Shown: positions 1 through 7,893 of the stretch, piece after piece | Layout: each line of letters begins with the position of its first letter | Position numbering within the stretch: position 1 is the stretch's first letter | Translations under genes and position numbers: made by a program | Assembly: GCA_934122125.1 (NCBI GenBank) | Contig: CAKOVW010000013.1 | Location: forward strand, 1 to 28,428 | DNA length: 28,428 nucleotides | Direction of reading: 5' to 3' | Source of the DNA: an uncultured Clostridia bacterium | GTDB lineage: Bacteria; Bacillota; Clostridia; TANB77; CAG-508 | The notes under the pieces: generated by a model | Told to the model about the DNA's origin: nothing | Databases searched by the model: none | Seen by the model: the letters and a program-made list of their open reading frames with translations, nothing else

Positions 1-14
1 ATTAAAATACATAA

Positions 15-61
15 AAAATGCAACTAAGTTAGTATTGTTATACTATACTTAATTGCATTTT
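15..61 (-). terminator. Rho-independent terminator after the 141-1280 gene
   Basis: A long hairpin whose arms are AAATGCAA + TAAGT + TAGTAT and ATACTA + ACTTA + TTGCATTT (one mismatch, one bulged T, loop tgtt). Read on the - strand it ends in a run of six U. It lies about 80 bases beyond the stop codon of the 141-1280 gene. The symmetric A/U runs could also stop transcription arriving from the left. Bases 62-140 hold nothing else I can assign except a small TTTTGC-AA-GCAAAA palindrome at 58-71. Confidence 0.7.
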
Positions 62-140
62 GCAAGCAAAATCGTATTTCAAAATTCGACATATTTTTTA
101 TTGTTATACAGCAACTTTGCTTTATTTTTATATATAAATA

Positions 141-1280
141 TTATTTTTCAATATATCCACTTGTTTTTTGAGTGTACATTTCATCTGTTACAGATTTATA
201 TTTTTCGCCTTTGTAGTCATCTGTAAAGCCATTATATGCTTTATAAATCTCACCTGTATCAGTGTTATAAACTCTTTCATATCCTAATGTTGCATCACTT
301 TGTTTTTGGCTCATGATGTCATATGTTGTTTGTCTATTTTCCCATGCTTGCATATATGAATCAAATGCTGCTTGAATTGAAGCACTTAAAGCTAATGCTT
401 GCTTAGTTTGTGCATTTCCATCATCTATTGTCTTTTTTACATAAGCATCACTAAATTCAATTGAATTAGCTGATTGTAGTAAAATATCTTTATAATCTAT
501 AAACTCATCTTTTGCAGAAGTTATTGACATTATATCATATACCATATAGTATAGCATATCTGTTCCACCTTGATATTGGTTTCCAAAGTTTACTATAGAT
601 GCCATAAACATACCTTCACCTTTTTTATTGTTATCTCCTGTAAATGTGGCCCTCAATACTTTACTATCTAATGCAACACTTTTCATAGATGCTTTAGAAT
701 CAAACTCTTCCAATTTTGTAAAATTATTAAATTTAGGAAAATTAAATGTACTTAATGTTGGTTCAACTGAATTCATATATGAACCTATCTCATTAAACTT
801 TTGGTAAAATCCTTCTGTTGTCGGTTTTTCTAAAACTACTGCATCTGCGAACACTTTGTATTGACTATTGTTTCCACTTAGCTTATAGTAGTTTTGCCAA
901 AATGCTTTTCCTGCTGTACTCTTTAGTAGTGGTTGCATTTTTAACATTAAAAATATTTGATTATTTGTTTCATTTGGGTCATACACTTTAATTGCATAAT
1001 ACATTCCTGTTCCACCAGTTTCCACTTTCCAACCTTGTGGTTTTTTCATTGAAAATTCACTTGTTGCATAATCCTCCAATGTTAGTTTGCTTGCTGCATT
1101 TGCTACTATTTTTACATTATCTTGTCCTTTAACTATTCCACCATTATTGTTATTCTGCTCTGTATTGTTTTTATTCTGTTCTGTATTGTTTTTATTTCTT
1201 GTCATTAAATATCCTCCTCCAAATACAATTACAAAAACTACTATAATGGCTATTATCCAATTTCTTTTATTTTTATCCAT
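141..1280 (-). CDS. Membrane-anchored extracytoplasmic protein of unknown function
   Basis: 379 residues. A charged N-terminus (MDKNKRN) is followed by one hydrophobic segment at about residues 8-26, then a low-complexity Asn/Lys/Glu linker (about 28-48) with the heptad NKNNTEQ repeated twice. A globular region follows and carries no motif I recognise. There is no lipobox cysteine, so it looks like a signal-anchored protein facing outward rather than a lipoprotein. The C-terminal 60 residues, rich in Tyr, Asp and Gly (around YERVYNTDTGEIYKAYNGF), look like a compact conserved module, but I cannot name the family. The ATG start is supported by the ribosome binding site AGAGGGGG seven bases upstream. 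The gene is monocistronic, divergent from the HTH regulator at 1431 across 150 bases, and ends at a hairpin terminator. The coding call is firm; the function is unknown. Confidence 0.85.
   Translation of the reverse strand: MDKNKRNWIIAIIVVFVIVFGGGYLMTRNKNNTEQNKNNTEQNNNNGGIVKGQDNVKIVANAASKLTLEDYATSEFSMKKPQGWKVETGGTGMYYAIKVYDPNETNNQIFLMLKMQPLLKSTAGKAFWQNYYKLSGNNSQYKVFADAVVLEKPTTEGFYQKFNEIGSYMNSVEPTLSTFNFPKFNNFTKLEEFDSKASMKSVALDSKVLRATFTGDNNKKGEGMFMASIVNFGNQYQGGTDMLYYMVYDIMSITSAKDEFIDYKDILLQSANSIEFSDAYVKKTIDDGNAQTKQALALSASIQAAFDSYMQAWENRQTTYDIMSQKQSDATLGYERVYNTDTGEIYKAYNGFTDDYKGEKYKSVTDEMYTQKTSGYIEK
1153..1194 (-). repeat. Two tandem 21-bp units in the linker of the 141-1280 gene
   Basis: Two head-to-tail 21-bp units that differ at one base (ttctgCtctg versus ttctgTtctg) encode the repeated heptad in the Asn-rich linker just after the membrane anchor. 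The unit length is a multiple of three, so gain or loss by slippage would change linker length without breaking the frame. Confidence 0.85.
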
Positions 1281-1376
1281 AATATTTTCCCCCTCTTTGA
1301 CTATTATACTATAGATTAAATATAAAAATCTAGTTTTTCTATTATTTTTACCAATTTTTCCATGACTATTCGGTAG

Positions 1377-1405
1377 TTGCTTTTTTTATTTTTTTATGCT
1401 ATTAT
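1377..1405 (+). promoter_or_regulatory. Extended -10 sigma-A promoter for the HTH regulator
   Basis: The -35-like TTGCTT (1377-1382) is separated by exactly 17 bases from TATTAT (1400-1405), which is preceded by TGC, the extended -10 element. The start codon at 1431 has GGAGG at 1420-1424, six bases upstream. The -35 box is weak (three of six), but spacing and the extended -10 make this the best candidate in the 150-base divergent region. Confidence 0.6.
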
Positions 1406-1430
1406 AAAAAATAATTAACGGAGGTTTAGT

Positions 1431-3158
1431 ATGACTTTTAGCGAACAATTAAACAAATATATAGAACAATTTAATTGTTCTTCTCAAGATATAGTAGCAA
1501 CTTCTGGCTTATCTTCTGCAGTTGTTAGTCGTTATCGTAATGGAGAACGAACTCCAAGTATAAAGAGTAAGCAACTTGAACAGCTTGTAAAAGGCTTATA
1601 TTCTATTGCTACTGATAAAAAAATTAATATTTCACAAGATGAGATTTATAACAATTTGGCTAATACTTTAAATGATGTATTTATTGACTTTGAGCAATTA
1701 AGTAAAAACTTTAATGAAATAATTTCTTCTTTAAATATTAGTGTTGCTGATTTAGCTCGTTCTATTGGGTATGATGCTTCTTTCTTATCTAAAATTCGTA
1801 CAGGAAGTAGAAATCCAGCAAAACCAAAGGATTTTATAGCATCTGTGTGTAAGTTTATAGTAGCAAAGTACACTTCTCAAGCTAATAAAGAAACTATTGC
1901 TTTACTTATTGGTTGCAAAGTTGAAGATTTAAAAGATTCTAATTATTTAACTAAATTAGAAAATTGGTTTTCTACTAATACATCTCCTGATTCAAATTCT
2001 ATTAGTAACTTTCTTAAGAATTTAGATGAGTTTGATTTAGGACAATATATAAAAGCTATTCATTTTGATGAAATGAAAGTTCCTTTTGTTCCTTTTTATA
2101 AATCTGCATCAAAAAATTATTATGGTATAGAAGAAATGAAAAAGGGAGAATTAGACTTTTTTAAAGCTACAGTTTTTTCAAAATCTGAAGAACCTGTTTT
2201 TATGTGCAGTGATATGCCTATGGAAGATATGGCTAAAGATGTAGACTTCGGTAAAAAGTGGATGTTTGCTATTGCAATGACATTAAAAAAAGGCTTGCAT
2301 TTAAATATTATCCATAATTTGGACAGACCCTTTAATGAAATGATGTTAGGCTTAGAAAGTTGGGTTCCTATTTATATGACAGGACAAGTTTCTCCTTATT
2401 TTCTAAAAGGTATTCCAAATTCTGTATACTGCCACTTTAATTATGTTTCAGGTGCTGCCGCCCTTACAGGAGAATGTATAAATGGGTATCATGATAAAGG
2501 AAAATATTATTTAACAAGTTCTAAAAATGATATTGCTTATTATAGAGAAAAAGCTAAATGTTTGCTTAGCAAAGCTACACCACTTATGGAAATTTATAGA
2601 GTAGAATCCAAAAATGCTTTTTCTGTATTTATGGCTTCAAGTGCCAAAATCGATTGTCCTCGTAGAAGAATAGTATCTTCATTGCCAATTCACACTATAT
2701 CAGAAGATTTGCTTTTAAGAATTTTAAAACGCAATAATATTTCTGAATCAGATACACAAAATATATTAAACTCAGTAAATGGACAAAAGAATTTAATAAA
2801 AACTGTGTTAAATTCAAACGTTTTTGAAGATGAAATAACAGAACTTTCAAAAGAAGATTTTGAAGCGTTTCCACCAACACTTTCTTTGGCAGATAGTTTT
2901 TATGATGGAAAAGTTTTATATAACTATGACGAATATTTAGAACATTTAGAATTAACTAAAGAATATGAAAAAAAAGTTAATAACTATAAATTAAATACTA
3001 ATTGTTACCATACTTTTAGAAATATTCAAATTCTATTTTGTGGAAAGGAATGGGTTATGATTTCAAAGGCTAGTAGCCCTTCTATACATTTTGTAATTCA
3101 CCATCCAAAGTTAAGAGATGCTATTGAAAATTTTATACCACCAATAGTTGAAAATTAA
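1431..3158 (+). CDS. Putative transcriptional regulator with two N-terminal HTH segments and a large uncharacterised C-terminal region
   Basis: 575 residues and the only + strand gene here. Residues about 15-45 (QDIVATSGLSSAVVSRYRNG) and about 100-130 (VADLARSIGYDASFLSKIR) each look like a helix-turn-helix of the Xre/Cro type, with the usual small residue in the turn and Ser-Arg or Ser-Lys in the recognition helix. They are separated by a helical linker. The remaining 430 residues match no domain I can name. A motif around residues 285-315 (HNLDRPFNEMMLGLE, then a Trp-Pro-Ile-Tyr stretch) resembles a segment I recall from large HTH proteins of gut Clostridia; that is memory, not a search. No membrane segment is visible, so it is likely cytoplasmic, with the C-terminal part a candidate ligand-sensing or oligomerisation module. 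It has its own promoter and GGAGG site and ends at a bidirectional terminator. It is divergent from the membrane protein at 141-1280, which is a possible target. Confidence 0.85.
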   Translation: MTFSEQLNKYIEQFNCSSQDIVATSGLSSAVVSRYRNGERTPSIKSKQLEQLVKGLYSIATDKKINISQDEIYNNLANTLNDVFIDFEQLSKNFNEIISSLNISVADLARSIGYDASFLSKIRTGSRNPAKPKDFIASVCKFIVAKYTSQANKETIALLIGCKVEDLKDSNYLTKLENWFSTNTSPDSNSISNFLKNLDEFDLGQYIKAIHFDEMKVPFVPFYKSASKNYYGIEEMKKGELDFFKATVFSKSEEPVFMCSDMPMEDMAKDVDFGKKWMFAIAMTLKKGLHLNIIHNLDRPFNEMMLGLESWVPIYMTGQVSPYFLKGIPNSVYCHFNYVSGAAALTGECINGYHDKGKYYLTSSKNDIAYYREKAKCLLSKATPLMEIYRVESKNAFSVFMASSAKIDCPRRRIVSSLPIHTISEDLLLRILKRNNISESDTQNILNSVNGQKNLIKTVLNSNVFEDEITELSKEDFEAFPPTLSLADSFYDGKVLYNYDEYLEHLELTKEYEKKVNNYKLNTNCYHTFRNIQILFCGKEWVMISKASSPSIHFVIHHPKLRDAIENFIPPIVEN

Positions 3159-3200
3159 AAAAGTGCTATATGAAATCATTAAAGTTCATATAGCATTTTT
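3155..3200. terminator. Bidirectional terminator between convergent genes
   Basis: A perfect 11-bp stem, TGCTATATGAA (3164-3174) with TTCATATAGCA (3185-3195), is flanked by A-rich sequence on the left and TTTTT on the right. The flanks give a U-run in both directions. It sits between the stop of the + strand regulator (3158) and the stop of the - strand PAP2 gene (3227), so one hairpin can serve both. Confidence 0.85.
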
Positions 3201-3226
3201 AATATATGCCAATTCTAATAGCATAA

Positions 3227-3853
3227 TTATTGTATGATATTCTTAATAAAATGTGTATAGCAAGCTAAATAAATAATTGAGAAACAAAATCCTCCCAATA
3301 CATCACTTGCATAATGCACTCCTAAATAAATTCTACTAATTCCTACCGCTAATATTAATATTGATAACAATGTTATTGAAATCCATTTTATGTAATTATT
3401 TTTTACTTTTTTAAATATTAGATAAATTATTAGTCCATAAAATGCCATACTTGCCATTGAATGACCTGATGGAAAGCTAAATCCTGTTTCTTCTATTAGC
3501 CTGTATCCCTCTGGTCTTGGTCTATCAAAAATATTTTTTAACACTAAATTTAATATTGTACTTATTAAAATATTTACTGAAATTATTAGACCATATTTCT
3601 TGTTTTTTATAAATACTAAAATAGTTACACATAAGCCTGCTAATACTCCTGCGGAAGCCATTTCAGTAATTACTTTCATTACCTCTGTAGTGCTAGTTGT
3701 AATTGCCTTTGATACAATTGAATATACTTTCATATCAAAACTTTGTATTTCGTTATCAAATATGTCCTCAATTACAAACATTAAAATGATTACGCAAATT
3801 ATTGCTATTATCCACTTTATGTTTTGTTTTGCAGTATCAGTAATTTTATTCAT
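3227..3853 (-). CDS. PAP2-family membrane phosphatase
   Basis: 208 residues with about five or six hydrophobic segments and all three signature motifs of the type 2 phosphatidic acid phosphatase superfamily: K106-x6-RP (113-114), PSGH (128-131), and SR (173-174) with H180 and D184. These residues form the active site that removes phosphate from lipid phosphates or diphosphates at the outer membrane face. Family members include undecaprenyl-diphosphate phosphatases (BcrC/PgpB type) and phosphatidylglycerophosphate or lipid phosphatases; the sequence does not decide between them. It follows trmB by 13 bases and shares a run with the lipid kinase and the plsC remnant, which fits lipid-phosphate turnover. 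The ATG has an AGAGG site about nine bases upstream. Confidence 0.92.
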   Translation of the reverse strand: MNKITDTAKQNIKWIIAIICVIILMFVIEDIFDNEIQSFDMKVYSIVSKAITTSTTEVMKVITEMASAGVLAGLCVTILVFIKNKKYGLIISVNILISTILNLVLKNIFDRPRPEGYRLIEETGFSFPSGHSMASMAFYGLIIYLIFKKVKNNYIKWISITLLSILILAVGISRIYLGVHYASDVLGGFCFSIIYLACYTHFIKNIIQ

Positions 3854-3866
3854 ACACTTTTCCTCT

Positions 3867-4526
3867 CTAAATTTGGCAAATAACCGCCTTTATCTTTATC
3901 CCTTGTTCTGAAAACATTTTTTCATGTTCTGTTTCAATATTTTCCCAAAAATCCGGCTCTTTTTGCAAATCTCTTGTAATTTTTTCAATTTTAAAACCTG
4001 CATTCTCAAAATAATGTATACTTTCTTCAAATAAATTATCATCATCTGTCTTAAAATAAATTTTTCCATCAGGTTTTAAAAATTCTTTGTAATGTTCAAG
4101 TTGCCTTGTGTATGTCAATCTCTTTTTGTGATGTTTACCTCTTGGCCAAGGATTGCAAAAATTTATATATATGCCATCAACAAAATCTTGTTTATTTAAA
4201 ATTAGCAAAATTCTTTCAATATCAAAACGAGTAAGTATAATGTTATCTACCTCTCTATTTCCTTGAGTATATACTTCTTCAACTTTTCTCTTTGCTAATC
4301 CAAGCATTGGATCTACTAAATCAATAGCCAAATAATTATTTTCTGGATGTAAGAATGCTTTTTGTGATATAAATCCTCCCTTTCCACAACCAAGCTCTAC
4401 AAACAATGGTTGCTCTGGTCTTGCATACTCATTTTTCCAATTTCCTATTATTTCTTCTGGATGCTCTCTATAAAATTTACTTTCTTCTAACTCTTTTCTC
4501 GCCCATGGCTTATATCTAATTCTCAA
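3867..4526 (-). CDS. trmB: tRNA (guanine-N7-)-methyltransferase
   Basis: 219 residues, the usual length for bacterial TrmB, which makes m7G46 in the tRNA variable loop using S-adenosylmethionine. Visible are the Rossmann SAM-binding segment ELGCGKGGF, the acidic AIDL strand end, the family motif region NFCNPWPRGKHHKKR (the common DPWP aspartate is asparagine here), and the C-terminal KTDDDNLFEES and TEHEKMFSEQG segments. The start is TTG rather than ATG: AAGGAG lies six bases before this TTG, and the next in-frame ATG would remove the SAM-binding region. It lies 19 bases after the lipid kinase and 13 bases before PAP2, so it is probably cotranscribed. Confidence 0.95.
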   Translation of the reverse strand: MRIRYKPWARKELEESKFYREHPEEIIGNWKNEYARPEQPLFVELGCGKGGFISQKAFLHPENNYLAIDLVDPMLGLAKRKVEEVYTQGNREVDNIILTRFDIERILLILNKQDFVDGIYINFCNPWPRGKHHKKRLTYTRQLEHYKEFLKPDGKIYFKTDDDNLFEESIHYFENAGFKIEKITRDLQKEPDFWENIETEHEKMFSEQGIKIKAVICQI

Positions 4527-4545
4527 TTTTTTCTCCTTAACGTCC

Positions 4546-5415
4546 TTAAACTGACAAGAATTTGCTTTCTAGTTCCGCATTATGATATATTGTTATTGCT
4601 TTTGGTATAATTTTTATTTCAAATTTTGTATTTTCTATTGTTTCTCCATCTACATTAAATCTAATTGGTTCTTCTGATGTTACTGTTATATTGTTAGTTT
4701 TAAAGTGGTTTGTTCTTTTGTCCTGCTCAAGTTTTCCCTTTTTTAATTTTAAAAGTAAATTTATAATTGATGGCAATCTTAGTTTGTTTATATAATATAC
4801 ATCAAAATAGTTATCCTCTAAACTTGCTTTTGGAGATATGTTATACCCTCCGCCATAATATCTACCATTACAAATACTAAGTATTGTAAAGTTTCCTTTT
4901 TCATCTTTTTCTTGTGATTTAAAGTGTATTTGTTTAAATTTAAAATGTGTAAAAGTGTACAAAATACTTGCTGTGTATAGATTTTTTACTTTTACGTTTT
5001 TCTTCTTCATTAAAGGTACATTGTTAGCCACCTCTGCGTCAATTCCAACACATGCAATATTTAAAAAATATTTTCCATTTATTACACCAACATCTGATTT
5101 TATTTCTGTTTTACCAAGCTCTTTTACAGTACGATAAAAATCATTGCCTGAACCTGCTGGTATTATTCCTATTTTGTTTTTAGTTCCTACAACTCCATTT
5201 AATACCTCTGATATGGTTCCATCTCCACCAACAGCATATATAATATTTTCTTCATATTTGTAACTTTGAGCTAATCTAGTAGCATCTCCTTGTGCTAAAG
5301 TATAACATACTTCATATTCTAACTGCTTTTCTTTGCATATTTTTTCAATATTGCCTATTATTTTCATTGCATTTCCTTTTGCTGACTCTGGATTAACTAT
5401 AAATATATACTTCAT
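4546..5415 (-). CDS. YegS/DagK-type lipid kinase
   Basis: 289 residues. The N-terminal nucleotide-binding domain shows VNPESAKGNA (7-16), the hallmark GGDGT (63-67) and PAGSGNDF (86-93), which define the diacylglycerol kinase catalytic domain family of soluble bacterial lipid kinases (DgkB/YegS/BmrU). The C-terminal beta-rich half ends with FNVDGE, typical of these enzymes. The likely reaction is ATP-dependent phosphorylation of diacylglycerol or a related lipid, recycling it to phosphatidate. The gene sits 8 bases after the plsC remnant, whose product class makes phosphatidate, so the two belong to one pathway. The ATG is preceded by AGGTGG. The substrate is not proven by sequence. Confidence 0.9.
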   Translation of the reverse strand: MKYIFIVNPESAKGNAMKIIGNIEKICKEKQLEYEVCYTLAQGDATRLAQSYKYEENIIYAVGGDGTISEVLNGVVGTKNKIGIIPAGSGNDFYRTVKELGKTEIKSDVGVINGKYFLNIACVGIDAEVANNVPLMKKKNVKVKNLYTASILYTFTHFKFKQIHFKSQEKDEKGNFTILSICNGRYYGGGYNISPKASLEDNYFDVYYINKLRLPSIINLLLKLKKGKLEQDKRTNHFKTNNITVTSEEPIRFNVDGETIENTKFEIKIIPKAITIYHNAELESKFLSV

Positions 5416-5423
5416 TTTACCAC

Positions 5424-6006
5424 CTATATTCTCTTTAATAATAGTTCTGTTATTACTTCTGTTAGTACTGTATTTGCCTCTGTTGTATCCATGTTAGTTA
5501 CATCTATTGGTTCCCCAAATTCTATTGTTAAACCTCCAAACGGCCTATATTTTCCTGTAATTGCAAATGGTATTATTTTTGCATTAGTTTTTTTAGCTAA
5601 TAATGTAGTACCTTTTCTTAATGGTAATAGTAATTGATCTGTTTTGTTTCTAGTTCCTTCTGGAAATATACCTATTGATTTTTCAGCTTTTAATAATTGT
5701 ATTGCACTTCTAAAAGATTCTTTATGTAATTTTCCAACATGTACTGGCAATACTCCGTAAACTCTTAAAAAATGGACCTAGTATACTATTAGTGTAAACA
5801 TCTTTTATAAAAAAGTGTATTACCCTTTTAGTACAACTACCTACTAAAACAGGGTCAGGGTATGCCTTATGGTTTCCTGCTAAAATTATAGGCCCATCTT
5901 TTGGTATCACTTGTTTATTTATTACTTTTGGTTGGTATATAATTTTTAATAATAATATTGCTAGTGGTCTTAAAAACTTGTAATTCCACTCTGGTACCTT
6001 TTTCAT
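5424..6006 (-). pseudogene. plsC: 1-acyl-sn-glycerol-3-phosphate acyltransferase (PlsC type), frameshifted
   Basis: Two overlapping frames together make one PlsC. The upstream part (6006 to 5722) holds the catalytic NHKAYPD (N45, H46, D51 of the HxxxxD motif) and stops after a non-conserved tail. The downstream part (5750 to 5424) holds FPEGTR and the PlsC C-terminus but begins only at a TTG with no good ribosome binding site. The break is explained by one extra base in the A6 run at 5767-5772 (T6 on the coding strand). With five, the join reads GPFLRVYGVLPVHVGKLHK, a normal PlsC sequence, and gives a protein of about 193 residues. The enzyme acylates lysophosphatidate to phosphatidate at the membrane. 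Either a real mutation or a homopolymer sequencing/assembly error would look the same. Confidence 0.88.
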
Positions 6007-6080
6007 TTATACATCCCTTTCATTTTTATGGAGCACACTGTGCTTCGCTACAATTTTTCATAGACTACTTAACACTATCA

Positions 6081-7280
6081 CTAATCATTACTACACATAT
6101 GCTTTCTTGTTATTTCAAGTAAATCTAATGGTGTAAAACCTACTATTTGAATTTTTGAACGATCTTTTTTTATGTGTTCTTCTAATATTTCTAATATTTT
6201 TTGCTTTGTTTCCTTTTTCTCCATATCTATATAATCAATAATTATAATTCCGCCAATATCTCTTAACCTAATTTGTTTTGCTATTTCAATAGTTGCTTCT
6301 TTATTTACTGTAAACACTGTTTGTTCCAAATCTTTATTTCCTATATATTTTCCTGAATTTACATCAATTGCAGTTAATGCTTCTGTTTTGTCAATAGTTA
6401 TAAATCCTCCGCATTTTAACCAAATTTTACGATTATTGGCTTTTTCTATTTGTTCTTCTATATCATATATGTCTAACACATTTTGTTTTAATTCTAGCTT
6501 TACTTTTGTTTCAAGTCCTGTATCTTGTAGAAATTTTTGAACATATTCATTTACTTTAGGATTGTCTGTTATTATTCTTCCTAAATCCTGATCAATAATA
6601 TCTGTTAATATTTTTTCAACAATTCCATTATTTGAATATAGCACCACTGGATTAAAATCACTTGTTTTTTCTAATGTCTTAGCTTTTTTTATTATCTCAT
6701 TATATTGCTCTAAAACTCTTTCAATATCTTTTTGTATTAGCTCTTTTTCTTTTTCTTCCGCAGAAGTTCTTATAATAAGGCCAAAACCTTTGGGTAATAC
6801 ATCTTTAACTATTTCTGTTAGTCTTGCTTTTTCTTGGTCTTTTTCTATCTTTTTAGAAATTGTAATAAACTCTGAATTCGGCATTAATACTACAAATCTA
6901 CCAGGAATAGTAATATGTGTAGAAACTCTTGCACCTTTTTTGTTTGTGCTATCTCTTTTTACTTGCACCAATATTGGCATTCCTGTATGTATATAACTTT
7001 TTATGTCATATTTACTTAATGTTTCATTCTTATTACCTGTTTCATTGCTTGCTTTAGGAATAATGTCCTTTATATGTATAAAAGTATTTTTTTCTACCCC
7101 AATATCAACAAACGCCGCCTGCATACCAGCTAGTACATTTTCTACTTTTCCTAAATATATATTTCCTTCTAGTCTTTTCTTGTCTGGTCTTTCCTCATAT
7201 TTTTCAACTAATTTTCCATTTTCAACTAAAGCAACTACTTTATTATCTTGTTTGTCTTGACTAATTATTATTTCTTGCAT
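6081..7280 (-). CDS. rng: Ribonuclease E/G family endoribonuclease
   Basis: 399 residues from the chosen start. The N-terminal part carries an S1-like RNA-binding region (GNIYLGKVENVLAGMQAAFVD, broken into GNIYLGKVENV and AGMQAAFVDIG), followed by RGAR-like KKGARVS and the RNase H-like catalytic region with the two metal-binding aspartates in TAIDVNSG (D306) and IIIIDYIDM (D349). It ends with DLLEITRKH, so it is the short RNase G form without the RNase E degradosome scaffold or an evident zinc-link CPxC. The role is single-strand RNA cleavage in rRNA maturation and mRNA turnover. An ATG two codons upstream (7286) has the Shine-Dalgarno only one base away, whereas AAAGG is seven bases from the ATG at 7280, so I chose the latter. 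It lies 33 bases after pth. Confidence 0.93.
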   Translation of the reverse strand: MQEIIISQDKQDNKVVALVENGKLVEKYEERPDKKRLEGNIYLGKVENVLAGMQAAFVDIGVEKNTFIHIKDIIPKASNETGNKNETLSKYDIKSYIHTGMPILVQVKRDSTNKKGARVSTHITIPGRFVVLMPNSEFITISKKIEKDQEKARLTEIVKDVLPKGFGLIIRTSAEEKEKELIQKDIERVLEQYNEIIKKAKTLEKTSDFNPVVLYSNNGIVEKILTDIIDQDLGRIITDNPKVNEYVQKFLQDTGLETKVKLELKQNVLDIYDIEEQIEKANNRKIWLKCGGFITIDKTEALTAIDVNSGKYIGNKDLEQTVFTVNKEATIEIAKQIRLRDIGGIIIIDYIDMEKKETKQKILEILEEHIKKDRSKIQIVGFTPLDLLEITRKHMCSND

Positions 7281-7313
7281 CTTCATACCTTTCTATTGAT
7301 GTTAATTTTAATA

Positions 7314-7871
7314 TTAATTAAACTTATTCATAGTATTATCTATTCCGTGTTCAATATAATAAATAGTTGCATCCGCAGCTCTATTTATTCCTACTTCTAA
7401 AGTTTTATATTGTTCCTCATCTAATTTTCCTATAACATAATCTATTGCATTGTATTCATCTTCTGGTTTACCAATTCCAACTCTAATCCTTGGAAAGTTT
7501 TCTGATACCAATTCATGTACTACTGATTTTGCACCATTATGTGTACCAGGTCCGCCTTTTTTTCTTATTTTAATGCTTCCTGCTACAACATCCATATCAT
7601 CATATATAACTATCACATTTTCTAATGGGATTTTATAAAAGTCTATAAATGGTTTAATAGCTTGTCCACTTAAATTCATATATGTTTGTGGTTTTAATAA
7701 GATAACTTTTTCATCTTTTATAATTCCATTTCCATATAACCCATTAAATTTTGTTCTTGAAACATCAATTTCACATTTTTTTGCTATTTTGTTAATTACA
7801 TCAAATCCCATGTTATGCCTTGTATAGCTATATTCTGGCTCTGGATTGCCTAGTCCTACTATTAAATACAT
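7314..7871 (-). CDS. pth: Peptidyl-tRNA hydrolase
   Basis: 185 residues, full length for bacterial Pth, which releases peptides from prematurely dropped peptidyl-tRNA. The conserved start VGLGNPEPEY, the catalytic H19 in TRHNMGFD, KPQTYMNLSG (60-69), DDMD (91-94) and GGPGTHNGAKS (106-116) are all present. The GTHNG form in place of GGHNG is a variant also seen in other Clostridia, from memory. It begins 22 bases after the GT-A-like gene and is followed by the RNase G gene, so it is probably transcribed from the promoter at 9177-9205. The ATG has AGAGG about nine bases upstream. Confidence 0.96.
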   Translation of the reverse strand: MYLIVGLGNPEPEYSYTRHNMGFDVINKIAKKCEIDVSRTKFNGLYGNGIIKDEKVILLKPQTYMNLSGQAIKPFIDFYKIPLENVIVIYDDMDVVAGSIKIRKKGGPGTHNGAKSVVHELVSENFPRIRVGIGKPEDEYNAIDYVIGKLDEEQYKTLEVGINRAADATIYYIEHGIDNTMNKFN

Positions 7872-7893
7872 TTATTTTTCCTCTTTTTTCTCT

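Noticed and set aside
1087..1314. Open + strand frame of 75 codons opposite the N-terminus of the 141-1280 gene
   Set aside because: Hydrophobic Leu/Phe translation arises from reading the Asn/Lys linker and anchor in reverse; no start signals.
1301..1331. Promoter for the 141-1280 gene at TATAAT 1308-1303 (- strand)
   Set aside because: The predicted transcript would begin inside the ribosome binding site and no -35 is found 16-18 bases upstream.
5724..5790. Programmed ribosomal frameshift in plsC
   Set aside because: The needed shift is +1 at a run of only six U, without a rare codon, stop codon or obvious stimulatory structure; a one-base indel is simpler.
6032..6044. AGCACA-C-TGTGCT palindrome between the plsC remnant and rng
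   Set aside because: Perfect but only 6 bp per arm, with no U-run and no second copy found; it may be chance or a small operator.
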